A DNA stretch of 64,000 nucleotides from an uncultured Prevotellaceae bacterium (GTDB taxonomy: Bacteria; Bacteroidota; Bacteroidia; Bacteroidales; Bacteroidaceae): the NCBI GenBank assembly GCA_902774815.1, contig CACYJV010000016.1, positions 17,501 to 81,500 of the forward strand, in the 5' to 3' direction. The notes under the pieces are model-generated. The model saw nothing but the letters and a program-made list of their open reading frames with translations, ran no database searches and was not told where the DNA came from. Positions within the stretch are counted from its first letter, which is position 1. The number at the start of each line of letters is the position of its first letter. Of the stretch, positions 44,453-53,744 are shown in pieces. Both the position numbers and the translations under genes were made by a program.

Positions 44453-44498
44453 ACTTCACTTTAACGGCCATCCCCTACTTCACTTAACGGCCATCCCC
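44453..44498 (+). repeat. Tandem direct repeat
   Basis: ACTTCACTTTAACGGCCATCCC-like sequence occurs twice back to back (the second copy lacks one T), starting near 44453 and 44477. The second copy runs into the inverted repeat that follows. Confidence 0.75.
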
Positions 44499-44564
44499 CT
44501 TCATTTTTGCGTTTTCTCGTCGTAGCAAATCACTGCTGCGTTCACCGCAAAAATGAAGGGGGAT
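44493..44564. repeat. Perfect 19-bp inverted repeat
   Basis: ATCCCCCTTCATTTTTGCG (44493-44511) and its exact complement (44546-44564) enclose 34 nt. There is no T-run, so it is not a standard terminator, although it lies between convergent genes (P-loop/CYTH and ybeY). Confidence 0.9.
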
Positions 44565-44668
44565 TTGCAAAAAACACCGATTTCATCGAGGAAAAGGCAC
44601 TCTTTTTTATCATCAAATCACAAGAATTCCAAGAAGAAGAACGGCCTAACGGACTGCAACATTGTCAC

Positions 44669-45088
44669 CTACTCCGTCTTTAGCAATGCCAATGCACGGT
44701 TTTCCGCATCCTCCATCAACTCTCGTTCACCGGGTCCCTTGTCGTTGAGGCCACAAAGGTGTAGCACACCGTGTATAATAACACGGTGCAACTCTTCCTC
44801 ATAAGGTTTTCCAAAGAGCTCGGCATTGGAGCGAACCGTGTCCAATGAGATGACCAAGTCGCCATTCAGAACGTCGCCTTCACAATAATCGAAAGTGATA
44901 ATATCGGTGTAGTAGTCGTGCCCAAGGTATTGGTTGTTAACGTCAAGGATATGCTCATCGTCAACAAACAGATAGCCTATTTCGCCCACCCGCTTACCGT
45001 AGGTGGCAGCAACGGCCTTGATCCACGCCGTAGTGGCGCGTCTTTTGATGTTGGGCATGGCCACGCCCTCTGCATTGTAACTGATCAT
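44669..45088 (-). CDS. ybeY: rRNA maturation endoribonuclease YbeY
   Basis: 139 residues, full length for the family. Metal-dependent RNase acting in 16S rRNA 3'-end processing and ribosome quality control. The N-terminal 'IGYLFVDDEHILDVNNQYL' and 'HDYYTDIITFDY' regions are present, and the zinc signature HGVLHLCGLNDKGPGE with three His is intact. This is the functional copy; a truncated second copy fused to Rhs sequence is at 19323-19820. It lies 52 nt downstream of coaD in the same direction. Confidence 0.95.
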   Translation of the reverse strand: MISYNAEGVAMPNIKRRATTAWIKAVAATYGKRVGEIGYLFVDDEHILDVNNQYLGHDYYTDIITFDYCEGDVLNGDLVISLDTVRSNAELFGKPYEEELHRVIIHGVLHLCGLNDKGPGERELMEDAENRALALLKTE

Positions 45089-45140
45089 AGGGATGGTTGA
45101 AAGGTTGGTAAGGTTTGAAAATGATATGCTTCAGCGGCAT

Positions 45141-45590
45141 CTACTCGTCCACTTTGGGCAGCAATTGGCTCACGTCGCGACCCAGCTTGCGCAGCTCTCG
45201 CACCGCTGTCGACGACACACTAGCGAGTCCAGGCTCAGCCATGACGAGCAAAGTTTCCAGTCCTGACAGCATGCGATTGAGGTCTGCTTGCTCGCGTTCG
45301 TACTCGAAGTCGCGCACCGAGCGCACCCCTTTCACCACGAAACGCGCCTCATAGCGTTGCGCCAGGTCAACAGTCAGCCCATCATAGGCCACCACGACAA
45401 CACGTTCATCACCCGCATAGAGTCGGTTGATGGCAGCCACACGTTCCTCAGCCGTGGCCTCTGGATGCTTGGCTTCGTTGCGCCCCACACCGATAACGAG
45501 CCGGTCGAAGAGCGGCAACACACGCTCTACCACCGATTGATGACCGATGGTGAACGGGTCGAATGTGCCTACGAAAAGTCCTGTCTTCAT
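45141..45590 (-). CDS. coaD: Phosphopantetheine adenylyltransferase
   Basis: 149 residues from ATG 45590 (or ATG 45593, one codon earlier). The open frame reaches 45686, but the -7 box TATTTTTG (45602-45609 on the minus strand) lies inside that extension, so the longer form is rejected. The enzyme makes dephospho-CoA in coenzyme A synthesis. Typical parts are 'GLFVGTFDPFTIGHQSVV' with the nucleotidyltransferase TxxxxGH motif, 'VVKGVRSVRDFEYE' and 'LASVSSTAVREL'. The message would start within a few bases of the ATG, so it may be nearly leaderless. Confidence 0.93.
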   Translation of the reverse strand: MKTGLFVGTFDPFTIGHQSVVERVLPLFDRLVIGVGRNEAKHPEATAEERVAAINRLYAGDERVVVVAYDGLTVDLAQRYEARFVVKGVRSVRDFEYEREQADLNRMLSGLETLLVMAEPGLASVSSTAVRELRKLGRDVSQLLPKVDE

Positions 45591-45696
45591 CATACTGACT
45601 GCAAAAATAGGTATTCTTTTCAGAATTACGGCACGTTCTTTACATTTTTTAATAAAAAAAGGCGTTACCGATGGGCTGTTAATCAATTTCTTTTAC

Positions 45697-45704
45697 TAAA
45701 TTTG
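45697..45704 (+). promoter_or_regulatory. -7 element TAAATTTG of the hybrid kinase gene
   Basis: TAAATTTG lies 40 bp before the ATG at 45745. The -33 region is weak. Confidence 0.55.
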
Positions 45705-45744
45705 CAGTCGCAGAACACCCCCATCCCTCTAAATAGACCTACGA

Positions 45745-48570
45745 ATGAAACCACTAAACGGCTCACTCCTCATGCTTCTTGCGGCAGCCATGTTGTTGAC
45801 CACTGCCTGCAACAGAACCGCTATAAACGCGACCAACGACGAGCACCGCAGCGAAATCGACAGCGTGGTGCGCTCAACCCTAAACCCCGACAGCCTGCTT
45901 AACATCATCAAAGCCTACAAGACCACGAAGGACTTGCTTGGCGAAGCTATGGCCTATCGGGCACTTGGAAAGGTTCATCGCGACAACAGCAACTTCACAG
46001 AGGCCATCAAGTACCACGAACAAGGCGTACGACTGGCCACCAATGCCACTGACACCATAGAATTGGTGCAGAACCTTAACAACCTGAGCACAGACTATCG
46101 CCGGCTGGGTATGCTTGATATGGCTTCCGAATACCATTACAATGCGCTCAACCTCTGTATGCAATACACCGATAAAACCAGTGACTTGGCACGCAAAAAC
46201 CTAACCATTTCACTCAACGGACTGGGCAATGTCCACCTGCAACTGGGAAATGATGAGGTGGCCGACAGCATCTTCCGAATCGCACTGGCCACCGAGCGCT
46301 CGCTAGGAAGTGCCCTTGGCATGGCCATCAACTATGCCAACCTGGGCGCAGTCTTTGAAAATCGGGGCATGGACGACTCTGCTCACGTCTATTACCAGTA
46401 CTCTCTCGATTACAATCGCAAGGCAGGATCGGCACTTGGCATTGGTTTGTGCCACAATCACTTTGGAATGATTGCCGAACGGAAAGGCCTTATCTCCCAA
46501 GCCATCGGTGAATACCTCACGGCTTACGATATGTTGGAGAAGTGTCACGACGAATGGCACTGGCTAGACCCATGCCTTTCGCTGGCAAAGATATACATCA
46601 GCCGCCAGCAATACGAACAGGCACGCAACTATCTCGACCAAGCCTTTGCCAAAGCCACCAGTATTGGCTCCAACGAACACCTGGAAACCATCCATAAGTT
46701 GTACTACGAGCTGGAACAACAGAAAGGAAACACCGCCTCGGCACTGACCCACTACATCAAGTCCACGAACTATCGCGACAGCATCTTCAACCTACACGCA
46801 CTCAATCAGATACAGAACATGCGCGTAGGCATAGAACGTCAGCGCAGCGAAAACCAGCTAAAACTGATGACTGGCAACCTGAAGCTGGAGCGACAGCAGA
46901 AGGTTACCGCCTACGTACTGCTCATTTTGCTCATGCTTACGGCACTTGTCGGCACGCTCTTCCTGCTCTATTCGCAACGCGTCAGCAAGAAGCACGAGCA
47001 GTTTATGCGCACCATGCAGGAGGCACGCGAACGCTTCTTCACCAACATCACACACGAATTCCGCACACCACTGACCGCCATCCTCGGCATGTCCGAACAG
47101 TTGCGCTCCGGACAGGCCCACACCCCCACTGACGTAGCGCATGCTGCAGGCATCATCAACCGCCAAGGCAACCACCTGCTGCAACTCATCAACCAACTAT
47201 TGGACATCGCCAAGCTGAAATCCAATACCGCTGAAGCTGATTGGACACACGGAAACATCGTGGCTTTCACACAGATGGTGGTCGAATGTTGCCGCCCCAT
47301 TGCCAACAAAAAGAACCAAAGGCTTATCTATACGCCCCAAGATTCGGTCATCGAAATGGACTTTGTGCCCGACTATTACGACCGTGTCGTCACCAATCTG
47401 CTGTCGAACGCTTTCAAGTTCACACCGGAAGGCGGCACCATCCGGCTCGAAACGGTCATGCTTCCCAACCAACACTTGCGGCTATCCATCATCGACACGG
47501 GCATAGGCATCGCTCCCGAAGCACTAAGCCACATCTTCGAGCCGTTCTACCAGGCCGATGAAGATCATCACAACATAGGTACCGGCATCGGACTCTCGCT
47601 CACCCGCCAGCTCATTGAGGCCATGGACGGAAACATCAAGGCCGAAAGCCAAGTCGGAAAAGGCACCACGATGACTGCTTTCCTGCCACTTCGCCACGGC
47701 AAACAGCAGCCACAACTCTTCAGAATCGATGACTATATGCGCAAACCCTGTAACGACGAGACTGAAAACGACAGCTTGCAGGCCGAAGAACAGAGTGACA
47801 GCAATGCCGAACAAGTGCTTATCATCGAGGACAACAACGACGTTGCCTATTTCATCGGTCAGCAATTGAAGTCGACTTACAACGTCAGTTATGCTTCCAA
47901 CGGCGACGAAGGACTCGAGAAGGCTCGCCAGCTGATTCCAGACATTATCATTACCGACTTGATGATGCCTGGTACGGACGGCATAGAGGTATGCCGACAG
48001 GTGCGCCAAAACGAGCTCATCAACCACATACCCATCATTGTCGTCACCGCAAAGGCCACCGACAAGGCACGTGTGGAAGGCCTTCAGGCCGGTGCAGACG
48101 CCTTCCTGGTGAAGCCGTTCAACACCAGTGTGCTGCTGGTTACCATCCAACAGCTGCTCGAACAGCGCCGCGTGCTTCGCGAAAAGTTCACACAGGCCAT
48201 CAGCGAAGGTACAGCTCCCGACATTAAAATGAAGCCTTCCGACCGCACGTTTGTCGATAAGGTTCGCAGCATCGTTCTCGAACTCATGGACCAAGGGCAA
48301 GTAGATGCCGAGACATTGGCCAGCAATATGTTCGTCAGCCGTGTCCATTTGAACCGTAAACTGCAGATGATCACGGGCCAGACCACCTCGAACATCATCA
48401 GCCAAATCCGCATATCACGGGCAAAGAAACTACTGGACGAGTACCCAGAGATGTCAGTCAGCCAAATTGCCATGAAGTGTGGCTACGAGGATGTGGCCTA
48501 TTTCAGCCGCAACTTCAAGCAGATTACCAACTATTCGCCTACGCAATACCGCAAACGCAACAGCGACTGA
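45745..48570 (+). CDS. Hybrid two-component sensor kinase/response regulator with periplasmic TPRs and AraC-type output
   Basis: 941 residues. An N-terminal signal/lipoprotein-like segment (LLAAAMLLTTACNRT) is followed by six or so TPR units (about 50-340; 'AMAYRALGKVHRDNSNFTEA', 'GNVHLQLGNDEVADSI'). Then come a membrane helix (about 390-412), HisKA with phospho-acceptor His437 (THEFRTPLTAILG), HATPase_c ('LLSNAFKFTPEGG', 'DTGIGIAPEAL', 'GTGIGLSLT'), a receiver domain with Asp738 (ITDLMMPGTDG) and a C-terminal AraC HTH ('VSQIAMKCGYEDVAYFSRNF'). It is a one-protein signal system; unlike classical Bacteroides HTCS it has TPRs instead of two-component propeller repeats. The signal and targets are unknown, and no polysaccharide locus is adjacent. 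Confidence 0.93.
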   Translation: MKPLNGSLLMLLAAAMLLTTACNRTAINATNDEHRSEIDSVVRSTLNPDSLLNIIKAYKTTKDLLGEAMAYRALGKVHRDNSNFTEAIKYHEQGVRLATNATDTIELVQNLNNLSTDYRRLGMLDMASEYHYNALNLCMQYTDKTSDLARKNLTISLNGLGNVHLQLGNDEVADSIFRIALATERSLGSALGMAINYANLGAVFENRGMDDSAHVYYQYSLDYNRKAGSALGIGLCHNHFGMIAERKGLISQAIGEYLTAYDMLEKCHDEWHWLDPCLSLAKIYISRQQYEQARNYLDQAFAKATSIGSNEHLETIHKLYYELEQQKGNTASALTHYIKSTNYRDSIFNLHALNQIQNMRVGIERQRSENQLKLMTGNLKLERQQKVTAYVLLILLMLTALVGTLFLLYSQRVSKKHEQFMRTMQEARERFFTNITHEFRTPLTAILGMSEQLRSGQAHTPTDVAHAAGIINRQGNHLLQLINQLLDIAKLKSNTAEADWTHGNIVAFTQMVVECCRPIANKKNQRLIYTPQDSVIEMDFVPDYYDRVVTNLLSNAFKFTPEGGTIRLETVMLPNQHLRLSIIDTGIGIAPEALSHIFEPFYQADEDHHNIGTGIGLSLTRQLIEAMDGNIKAESQVGKGTTMTAFLPLRHGKQQPQLFRIDDYMRKPCNDETENDSLQAEEQSDSNAEQVLIIEDNNDVAYFIGQQLKSTYNVSYASNGDEGLEKARQLIPDIIITDLMMPGTDGIEVCRQVRQNELINHIPIIVVTAKATDKARVEGLQAGADAFLVKPFNTSVLLVTIQQLLEQRRVLREKFTQAISEGTAPDIKMKPSDRTFVDKVRSIVLELMDQGQVDAETLASNMFVSRVHLNRKLQMITGQTTSNIISQIRISRAKKLLDEYPEMSVSQIAMKCGYEDVAYFSRNFKQITNYSPTQYRKRNSD

Positions 48571-48592
48571 CGTTTCCGCCAGCCGCCGTTAA

Positions 48593-48635
48593 CACCGCCG
48601 ACAGAGGGCTTTCGTGGACTTCTGTCGGCGGTTTT
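48593..48635 (+). terminator. Terminator after the hybrid kinase gene
   Basis: ACCGCCGACAG and CTGTCGGCGGT form a perfect 11-bp stem, followed by a short T-run. Confidence 0.85.
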
Positions 48636-48648
48636 GCGTCACTAACTC

Positions 48649-49209
48649 TTATTGCTTCAGATAAAGGCCCATCTCCTCACGTTCCGAACGGGACTTGCCA
48701 TCCTCGGAAAACACGATGAAATCGTCGATTTTCAACGTTTTCTCGCCTTCATTTACAATGCGAAGAGCCAATGATTGATTACCGGAGCAGTTCGTAATCG
48801 TCACGAAGACCATAGCCTTGTCTTGCTCTTCCTTGACCGAATCAACCCGACTGGCCAGGTCGTCGCACCAGTCTTGTCCCTGCACCCAGTGGTCGTAGTC
48901 CCAGAAACCCATCTCTTCAGGACTCTGTTCGTCGGCAACGGCGATGAGCGAGTCCTGCTCCAAATAGGCAGCAGAACAGAATCGATGGTCCAAGGCTGCC
49001 ACATCGGGCATCGTAGTTGCACCATTCAGAGACTTTTTGTACAGGGCGAACACTTCGTTGTAGACGTTTTCCACAAACTGTGCCGCACTGAGCGAGTCTA
49101 AAACCTGTGCTTCGGCTGCTGTCTCTGCAGATTCTTTCTGGGTGTTTCCCTTAGGTCCACATCCCATCAATGCCAGCATCAGAGCTGCCATCCATAGTTG
49201 TTTCTTCAT
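48649..49209 (-). CDS. Lipoprotein of unknown function
   Basis: 186 residues. Lipobox LMGC after MKKQLWMAALMLA predicts a lipoprotein. The mature part starts with a Glu/Ala-rich linker, followed by a small alpha/beta domain ('FVENVYNEVFALYKKSL', 'LDHRFCSAAYLEQD', 'VFVTITNCSGNQSLALRI'), somewhat like DUF3828 proteins. Function unknown. The gene is followed, in the same direction of reading, by the hybrid kinase terminator on the opposite strand. Confidence 0.75.
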   Translation of the reverse strand: MKKQLWMAALMLALMGCGPKGNTQKESAETAAEAQVLDSLSAAQFVENVYNEVFALYKKSLNGATTMPDVAALDHRFCSAAYLEQDSLIAVADEQSPEEMGFWDYDHWVQGQDWCDDLASRVDSVKEEQDKAMVFVTITNCSGNQSLALRIVNEGEKTLKIDDFIVFSEDGKSRSEREEMGLYLKQ

Positions 49210-49260
49210 TGCTATCTATTGTTTAGTTGTTTGAAAGAGCATCTTTAGCGCAGCCAGCCA

Positions 49261-51318
49261 TCACTGATGGATCTTGCGAAACTGCCTGAACTCGTCGCAA
49301 CGCGACACGTAGGAACTGGGGGCCAGCTGGTTTTGCGCCTCGAAGTCGGCCAGTTCCTGGAAGGCCATGTACTGTTTCGACAGCGGTTTAACCAGCCTTA
49401 CCATATCCGCCAGCTCGTCATCCCAGTCCCAAACGCACCACCTATTGGACTCATCGTAAAGACCGGCGTAGCATTGGGCAAAGAGAGCACGCTCGCGAAT
49501 GTCTGCTTTGGTGCTGCGGGCAGCTTCGGTCAGCAGACTCAAAGCACGTGCTCCAAGGTCTATTTCGTTCACGCGGACAGTATCCATGACGCTCTTTCCA
49601 TCGCGCATCAGGTACCAACAGTCGCCTGTGAAGTGGGCTTGCGCATAACGAACGGCCAAATCATAGCATTGCAGGCAACGCGATTCGCCCTCGAGCAGTG
49701 TCAATGCGCTCTCCATTCTCAACATTTCACGGGCGAAAAGTGACTTCGGATTGGCCGACAGCGAAACCTTTTCCTCGCCGTAGGCCTCAGCTTCGGTCAG
49801 CCATTGGCGCTTCAACCAGGGTTCCACCGTCCATGTACGTAAGGCAGCATAAGGTGCATAGCCCTTCTCTTTGTAGTAGTTCAGGGGTACTTTGTCAAGC
49901 CATGCCAGCGCCTCATCCCATCGTCCAAGCCGCATATACTTGGTTCCGACAAGGTCGTTCAGCATCTCGTCATCGATGGAAAGCCTTGGAATGAGCACGC
50001 TGTCGAGTGCCGTTTCAGGCTTCGAGTGGGCATAATTGATGAAGGTTTGCAGCCTGTCTACCGATAGCGTGTCGATGTATGCGTTGTAGTACTCGCTGGA
50101 AAGGATGTTGCACTGATAAAGTGCAGCCGCCTCTTCGTAGCATCCAGCCTTTATAAACTTATCGGCCAGCACCTGAATAACAGTGCGATCGAGGGCGTTC
50201 ATGTAGAAATGATCGTGGGAATAGAAGCCAAACTCGTCGACACGGCCCAGCAACCACGACAGTTCTGTGGGCAGATAATCGCCGATAAGCTCTTCTATCG
50301 GACTCAGAACGGAGTTGATGTAAAGGCGCAACACGCGGGCATTGTCGTTCATTCGTGGCGTTCCGGCAAGTTGGCAGGCCACGTCTATGTCGGCCTTTGC
50401 CTGCTGCTGACGGCCGAAAAGGAACTCCAGCCAAGCCTTGGCCGACTGCCACATCTGCGGCGAACGTGTCTTTCCCTGGCTCACAACCTGCCTGGCAAGC
50501 TCGCACATCTGCATCGCTTCGCTCTCCTGAATATTGCGCACGTAGAGCTTTCCCTCTCTGTACCACTCTTGGTTGGCTGCATCCACGGCTTCCTGGGCAT
50601 TGTTCACATAGTCCTGCAGCAGGAATGGCAGCACGGACGAGTTGGCATCGCGTTCGTATTCAGCACGGATGGCAGCACAGGAACGACGATCGTAGTACTG
50701 CGTCATGAGGCTTTCCCAGTCGCCCATCTCTGCAAACATCATGCCGGCGCGGTCGTTCTGGCCTGTATGCAGCAGCGCTCCGGCATAGATATTCTTCATC
50801 ATTTCCTTATAGACGGTATCGATGTAGCGGCTGGCGGTCTGCTCCCAAAACCTGACGTTTTCGCTATGCAGACCTAACATCATGTTACAGCGCATGTAAA
50901 GTAGTGCATGTTGACTCCTAAGGCGTGTCTTTAGCTTGCCTAAAGCATAGCTTTTGATGGCCAAAAGCTGTGCTTTACGACTGGCAAGCTGTGCCTTTGT
51001 AGGATAGTCCCATCTGTCCTGCTGCACTTCCTGGGCTATTTTCATGTAGCGTTCCAGTTGGCGCACGTAGCTTTCCATCAACTTGTCGCCACGCCGACGT
51101 GCCTCTGTCAAAATCACATCGGCATCGTAGTAAGAGAAGTCAATGTCGCTCCCAAGATAGGCGCGCCAATTTTGCATGGTCAGATCATAGCAACGGGTGC
51201 TGAACTCCTGCTGTTCGTAGACGCTGAACAGGTAGTAGTTGTGCGTGTCTTCCCACGCACAGGCCATCATAACAGTGGCTATGGCCGTCAGCAGATTAGT
51301 GATGATAAATCGCTTCAT
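49261..51318 (-). CDS. Putative lipoprotein with TPR-like helical repeats
   Basis: 685 residues from ATG 51318; the frame remains open to 51357. The chosen start gives a lipoprotein-type signal (MKRFIITNLLTAIATVMMAC). The mature protein is almost wholly helical with irregular TPR-like pairs ('YAGALLHTGQNDRAGMMF', 'YMRLGRWDEALAWLDKV', 'CYEEAAALYQ'). No catalytic motif was recognised. Its start overlaps the end of the upstream DUF3142-like gene by 23 nt, so the two are translationally coupled and likely act together at the envelope. The function is unknown. Confidence 0.7.
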   Translation of the reverse strand: MKRFIITNLLTAIATVMMACAWEDTHNYYLFSVYEQQEFSTRCYDLTMQNWRAYLGSDIDFSYYDADVILTEARRRGDKLMESYVRQLERYMKIAQEVQQDRWDYPTKAQLASRKAQLLAIKSYALGKLKTRLRSQHALLYMRCNMMLGLHSENVRFWEQTASRYIDTVYKEMMKNIYAGALLHTGQNDRAGMMFAEMGDWESLMTQYYDRRSCAAIRAEYERDANSSVLPFLLQDYVNNAQEAVDAANQEWYREGKLYVRNIQESEAMQMCELARQVVSQGKTRSPQMWQSAKAWLEFLFGRQQQAKADIDVACQLAGTPRMNDNARVLRLYINSVLSPIEELIGDYLPTELSWLLGRVDEFGFYSHDHFYMNALDRTVIQVLADKFIKAGCYEEAAALYQCNILSSEYYNAYIDTLSVDRLQTFINYAHSKPETALDSVLIPRLSIDDEMLNDLVGTKYMRLGRWDEALAWLDKVPLNYYKEKGYAPYAALRTWTVEPWLKRQWLTEAEAYGEEKVSLSANPKSLFAREMLRMESALTLLEGESRCLQCYDLAVRYAQAHFTGDCWYLMRDGKSVMDTVRVNEIDLGARALSLLTEAARSTKADIRERALFAQCYAGLYDESNRWCVWDWDDELADMVRLVKPLSKQYMAFQELADFEAQNQLAPSSYVSRCDEFRQFRKIHQ

Positions 51319-52162
51319 AGTCTTCGGGTTTGTATCTGTTGATGTTTTCTTTGTCAAGATGATAGGTAATGATGGACCGGCTGAGGCTGGGGCGCTGCTT
51401 TTCGACGGCCTTTTTCACGCGTAACAGTTCGGAAGCCTCCACCGTATGCTCAATGCGAACACCGTAAATGGTGCGCTGCCAACGATAGACAGGATAGGCT
51501 GCTGCCAGCGGAAGGGCGTAGTCGGCAAGCCGATGGAGGTAGGGTTGCACGTCGCGAAGGTCGAGTACGGGGTTGCGTTGCTGAAACTTCCGAGGGTCGC
51601 CCGTGTTGTATAGCATGAGCACCCCATAGTCTGCAGGAGGCACAGGCATGGAGAGCTGATGCAGGCGAATCGTGGTTGAGAGGCGCAACCCATGCTTTTG
51701 TGCTTCGCGTCGCACCTCGTTCAGGAAGTCATAGTACGTGGCTCGACTTCGGGAAGTGTAGTCGCAGTCAATCTGCAGTTCGCTGACACCGCCCACATCG
51801 TTGGTCTCGTTGATTTGCAGGATGCGGTTGACGATGCGCCGGGCCAATCCTTCGTGACGCTGGTGCATACAGTCCTCGGTAATGTAGACCGTAGGCACTA
51901 TCTGCAGTTGGGCCGAAACAGGTTCGGAAAAGATAATGGTGGCATTGGGCATGGGCAGACTATCGGCCATCACCACGTCGAAATAGCGGCAGTAGACCTT
52001 GCTGATGTGGTAACGATCCATAAACGACAACGCCACGCTGTCGAGCCTCCAGTCGGTCCGCCAGTAGTAGACGCTGTTCTCCTGGGGCAGCTCTGCTGTG
52101 CGCTTTCCGCAGCCTGCAGAGAGTGCCAGCAACAGCATCAGTAGCACATTCTTAACCTTCAT
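51296..52162 (-). CDS. Lipoprotein, DUF3142-like TIM-barrel
   Basis: 288 residues with lipobox SAGC (MKVKNVLLMLLLALSAGC). The body resembles DUF3142 proteins, a glycoside-hydrolase-like barrel: 'VYYWRTDWRLDSVALSFM' at the N-terminus, 'SELQIDCDYTSRSRATYYDF' in the middle with acidic residues on a strand, and 'ADYGVLMLYNTGDPRKF' later. Whether it hydrolyses a glycan is unproven. It is the first gene of a two-gene unit with the TPR-like lipoprotein. The upstream 200 nt contain a 9-bp inverted repeat (ACCGTTTCA...TGAAACGGT, 52198-52221) that could be an operator. Confidence 0.65.
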   Translation of the reverse strand: MKVKNVLLMLLLALSAGCGKRTAELPQENSVYYWRTDWRLDSVALSFMDRYHISKVYCRYFDVVMADSLPMPNATIIFSEPVSAQLQIVPTVYITEDCMHQRHEGLARRIVNRILQINETNDVGGVSELQIDCDYTSRSRATYYDFLNEVRREAQKHGLRLSTTIRLHQLSMPVPPADYGVLMLYNTGDPRKFQQRNPVLDLRDVQPYLHRLADYALPLAAAYPVYRWQRTIYGVRIEHTVEASELLRVKKAVEKQRPSLSRSIITYHLDKENINRYKPEDYEAIYHH

Positions 52163-52197
52163 CGTCGTTTTCCGTTATGGATTCAACCGCTAACCTT

Positions 52198-52221
52198 ACC
52201 GTTTCAACCGACTGAAACGGT
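52198..52221. promoter_or_regulatory. Inverted repeat, possible operator
   Basis: ACCGTTTCA (52198-52206) and TGAAACGGT (52213-52221) form a perfect dyad with a 6-nt centre in the divergent region between 52162 and 52372. No regulator can be assigned. Confidence 0.4.
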
Positions 52222-52371
52222 CGTTTCGTCGGGGTGAACCATCACCTTATTTTTTTAAGACATAACCTTTGATGACTCCGTTTTATTGTGCCAAGCGTCT
52301 TTTTTTCCTCGCTGAATGCAAGATTTCGCCCCTTTTAACGTTAAAAATGTAGACATCATCTTTCAACAAGT

Positions 52372-53085
52372 ATGAAAAAAACGATCGTAACCCAACGTTT
52401 GGCAACCGCATTGCTGCGCTTCTGGAACCTGAAGGCAGCCGTCATCGTCGTCATTTGCACCCTGAGCATGAGCGCATCAGCACAAGAGTACTATGAAACC
52501 AAGCACGAAGTGGCCATCAGTACGGGTGCCATCACGAACACCCAACTGCTCGATGCACTGTCGCAGTTTGCCAGTATCCTCGTCACAGTACCCATTTCGG
52601 CCATCGCTACGGGTGGACAAGCTACAGCCTACTATACCTACGAAAACGAGAAAAACTTCCCACCGCTGTCGGCAGAGTACTTCTACCACGTTGACAAGCT
52701 GGTGGGCGTGGGCGGCATCGTGAGCTTCAACAGCCTGAAACGCGACATGTACTGCGACATTCAAGATGCTTCGGGCAACAAGAAGCACACCAAGCAGGGC
52801 GTGGCACGCATGAACAACTTCACCCTGATGCCTGCCGTGAAACTGGACTGGCTACGCAAACGCAACTTCGGCATGTACACTAAGCTGGGCGTTGGCGCCA
52901 CTATCGGCAGCGAAAAGCAGAAGGATGACAGCGGATCGGTGCTCTATGACGACACCGACGTGATGTTTAACTTCCAGGCTTCACTGCTTGGCATAGAGGC
53001 AGGATCGACGAAAATACGCGGTTTCATCGAACTTGGCATAGGCGAACAGGGTATGTTCGTGGGTGGTTTGCGCTGCAAATTCTAA
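52372..53085 (+). CDS. Putative outer-membrane beta-barrel protein
   Basis: 237 residues. A long N-terminal signal region (hydrophobic about 22-36, ending MSASAQ) precedes alternating strands ('HEVAISTGAITNTQLLD', 'AYYTYENEKNFPPLSAEYFY', 'FGMYTKLGVGATIGSE', 'IRGFIELGIGEQGMFVGGLR'). The last residue is Phe, as in outer-membrane barrels. No specific family was recognised. It stands alone between divergent and convergent neighbours; no clear -7 box was found upstream. Confidence 0.7.
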   Translation: MKKTIVTQRLATALLRFWNLKAAVIVVICTLSMSASAQEYYETKHEVAISTGAITNTQLLDALSQFASILVTVPISAIATGGQATAYYTYENEKNFPPLSAEYFYHVDKLVGVGGIVSFNSLKRDMYCDIQDASGNKKHTKQGVARMNNFTLMPAVKLDWLRKRNFGMYTKLGVGATIGSEKQKDDSGSVLYDDTDVMFNFQASLLGIEAGSTKIRGFIELGIGEQGMFVGGLRCKF

Positions 53086-53124
53086 CGCAAAGGTAGGCTC
53101 TAAAGCCTGTTGGCACTAGGTTCC

Positions 53125-53688
53125 TTACTTCAATTGCTTGCCGTCGCTGAAGGCATGGCCCACGGTGGTGCCCAACTGGATGTAGGTGTGATGCACGGGA
53201 TCATAGCTGATGAGGTGCAAACGCTCCACATCAGGCTGTCCGTCGTCAGCAAGATAGCGTTCATCGCATACCACATTGACGATTTCGGCCACGAGATAAT
53301 AGCCCGTCTCACTCTCATCGAGCTTCTGCTTGACGCGACATTCAAGCGTCATGGGCAGCTCCCGAAACAGCGGAGCATTGACATTGGGGGCCTTTTCGGC
53401 CGTCCAACCGGCCTTAGCCAGTTTCTCGGGTTCCTTTCGACCACTGACTATGCCCACGAAATCGGCAGCTACGAGCGTCTCGGTCGTGGCAAAAGCAACG
53501 GTGAAATCGGTGTTTTCCTTCAAGTTATCGGTCGTCTGATGGGATCCCAACGAGATCATGATCTCATGCATATCCCACTGACCTCCCCATGCGGCATTCA
53601 TTGCGTTGGGGCGACCTGCTGCGTCATAAGTGCCGATGATCAGCACTGGCTGTGGAAGAATCCACGGTTTGGATCCAAAACTTTTCAT
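53125..53688 (-). CDS. Flavin reductase-like domain protein (flavoredoxin type)
   Basis: 187 residues, cytoplasmic. FMN-binding split-barrel of the flavoredoxin family: 'VLIIGTYDAAGRPNAMNAAW', 'ISLGSHQTTDNLKENTDFTV' and 'AEIVNVVCDERYL'. Members transfer electrons or act as flavin reductases in anaerobes; the partner is unknown. It is downstream of the frameshifted acetyltransferase gene in the same direction, with about 55 nt between. Confidence 0.88.
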   Translation of the reverse strand: MKSFGSKPWILPQPVLIIGTYDAAGRPNAMNAAWGGQWDMHEIMISLGSHQTTDNLKENTDFTVAFATTETLVAADFVGIVSGRKEPEKLAKAGWTAEKAPNVNAPLFRELPMTLECRVKQKLDESETGYYLVAEIVNVVCDERYLADDGQPDVERLHLISYDPVHHTYIQLGTTVGHAFSDGKQLK

Positions 53689-53744
53689 GTTCTTTCTTTT
53701 ATTTATATCAGTTGTTCTGTGAATGGATGTTCTGTAGAATGTCC

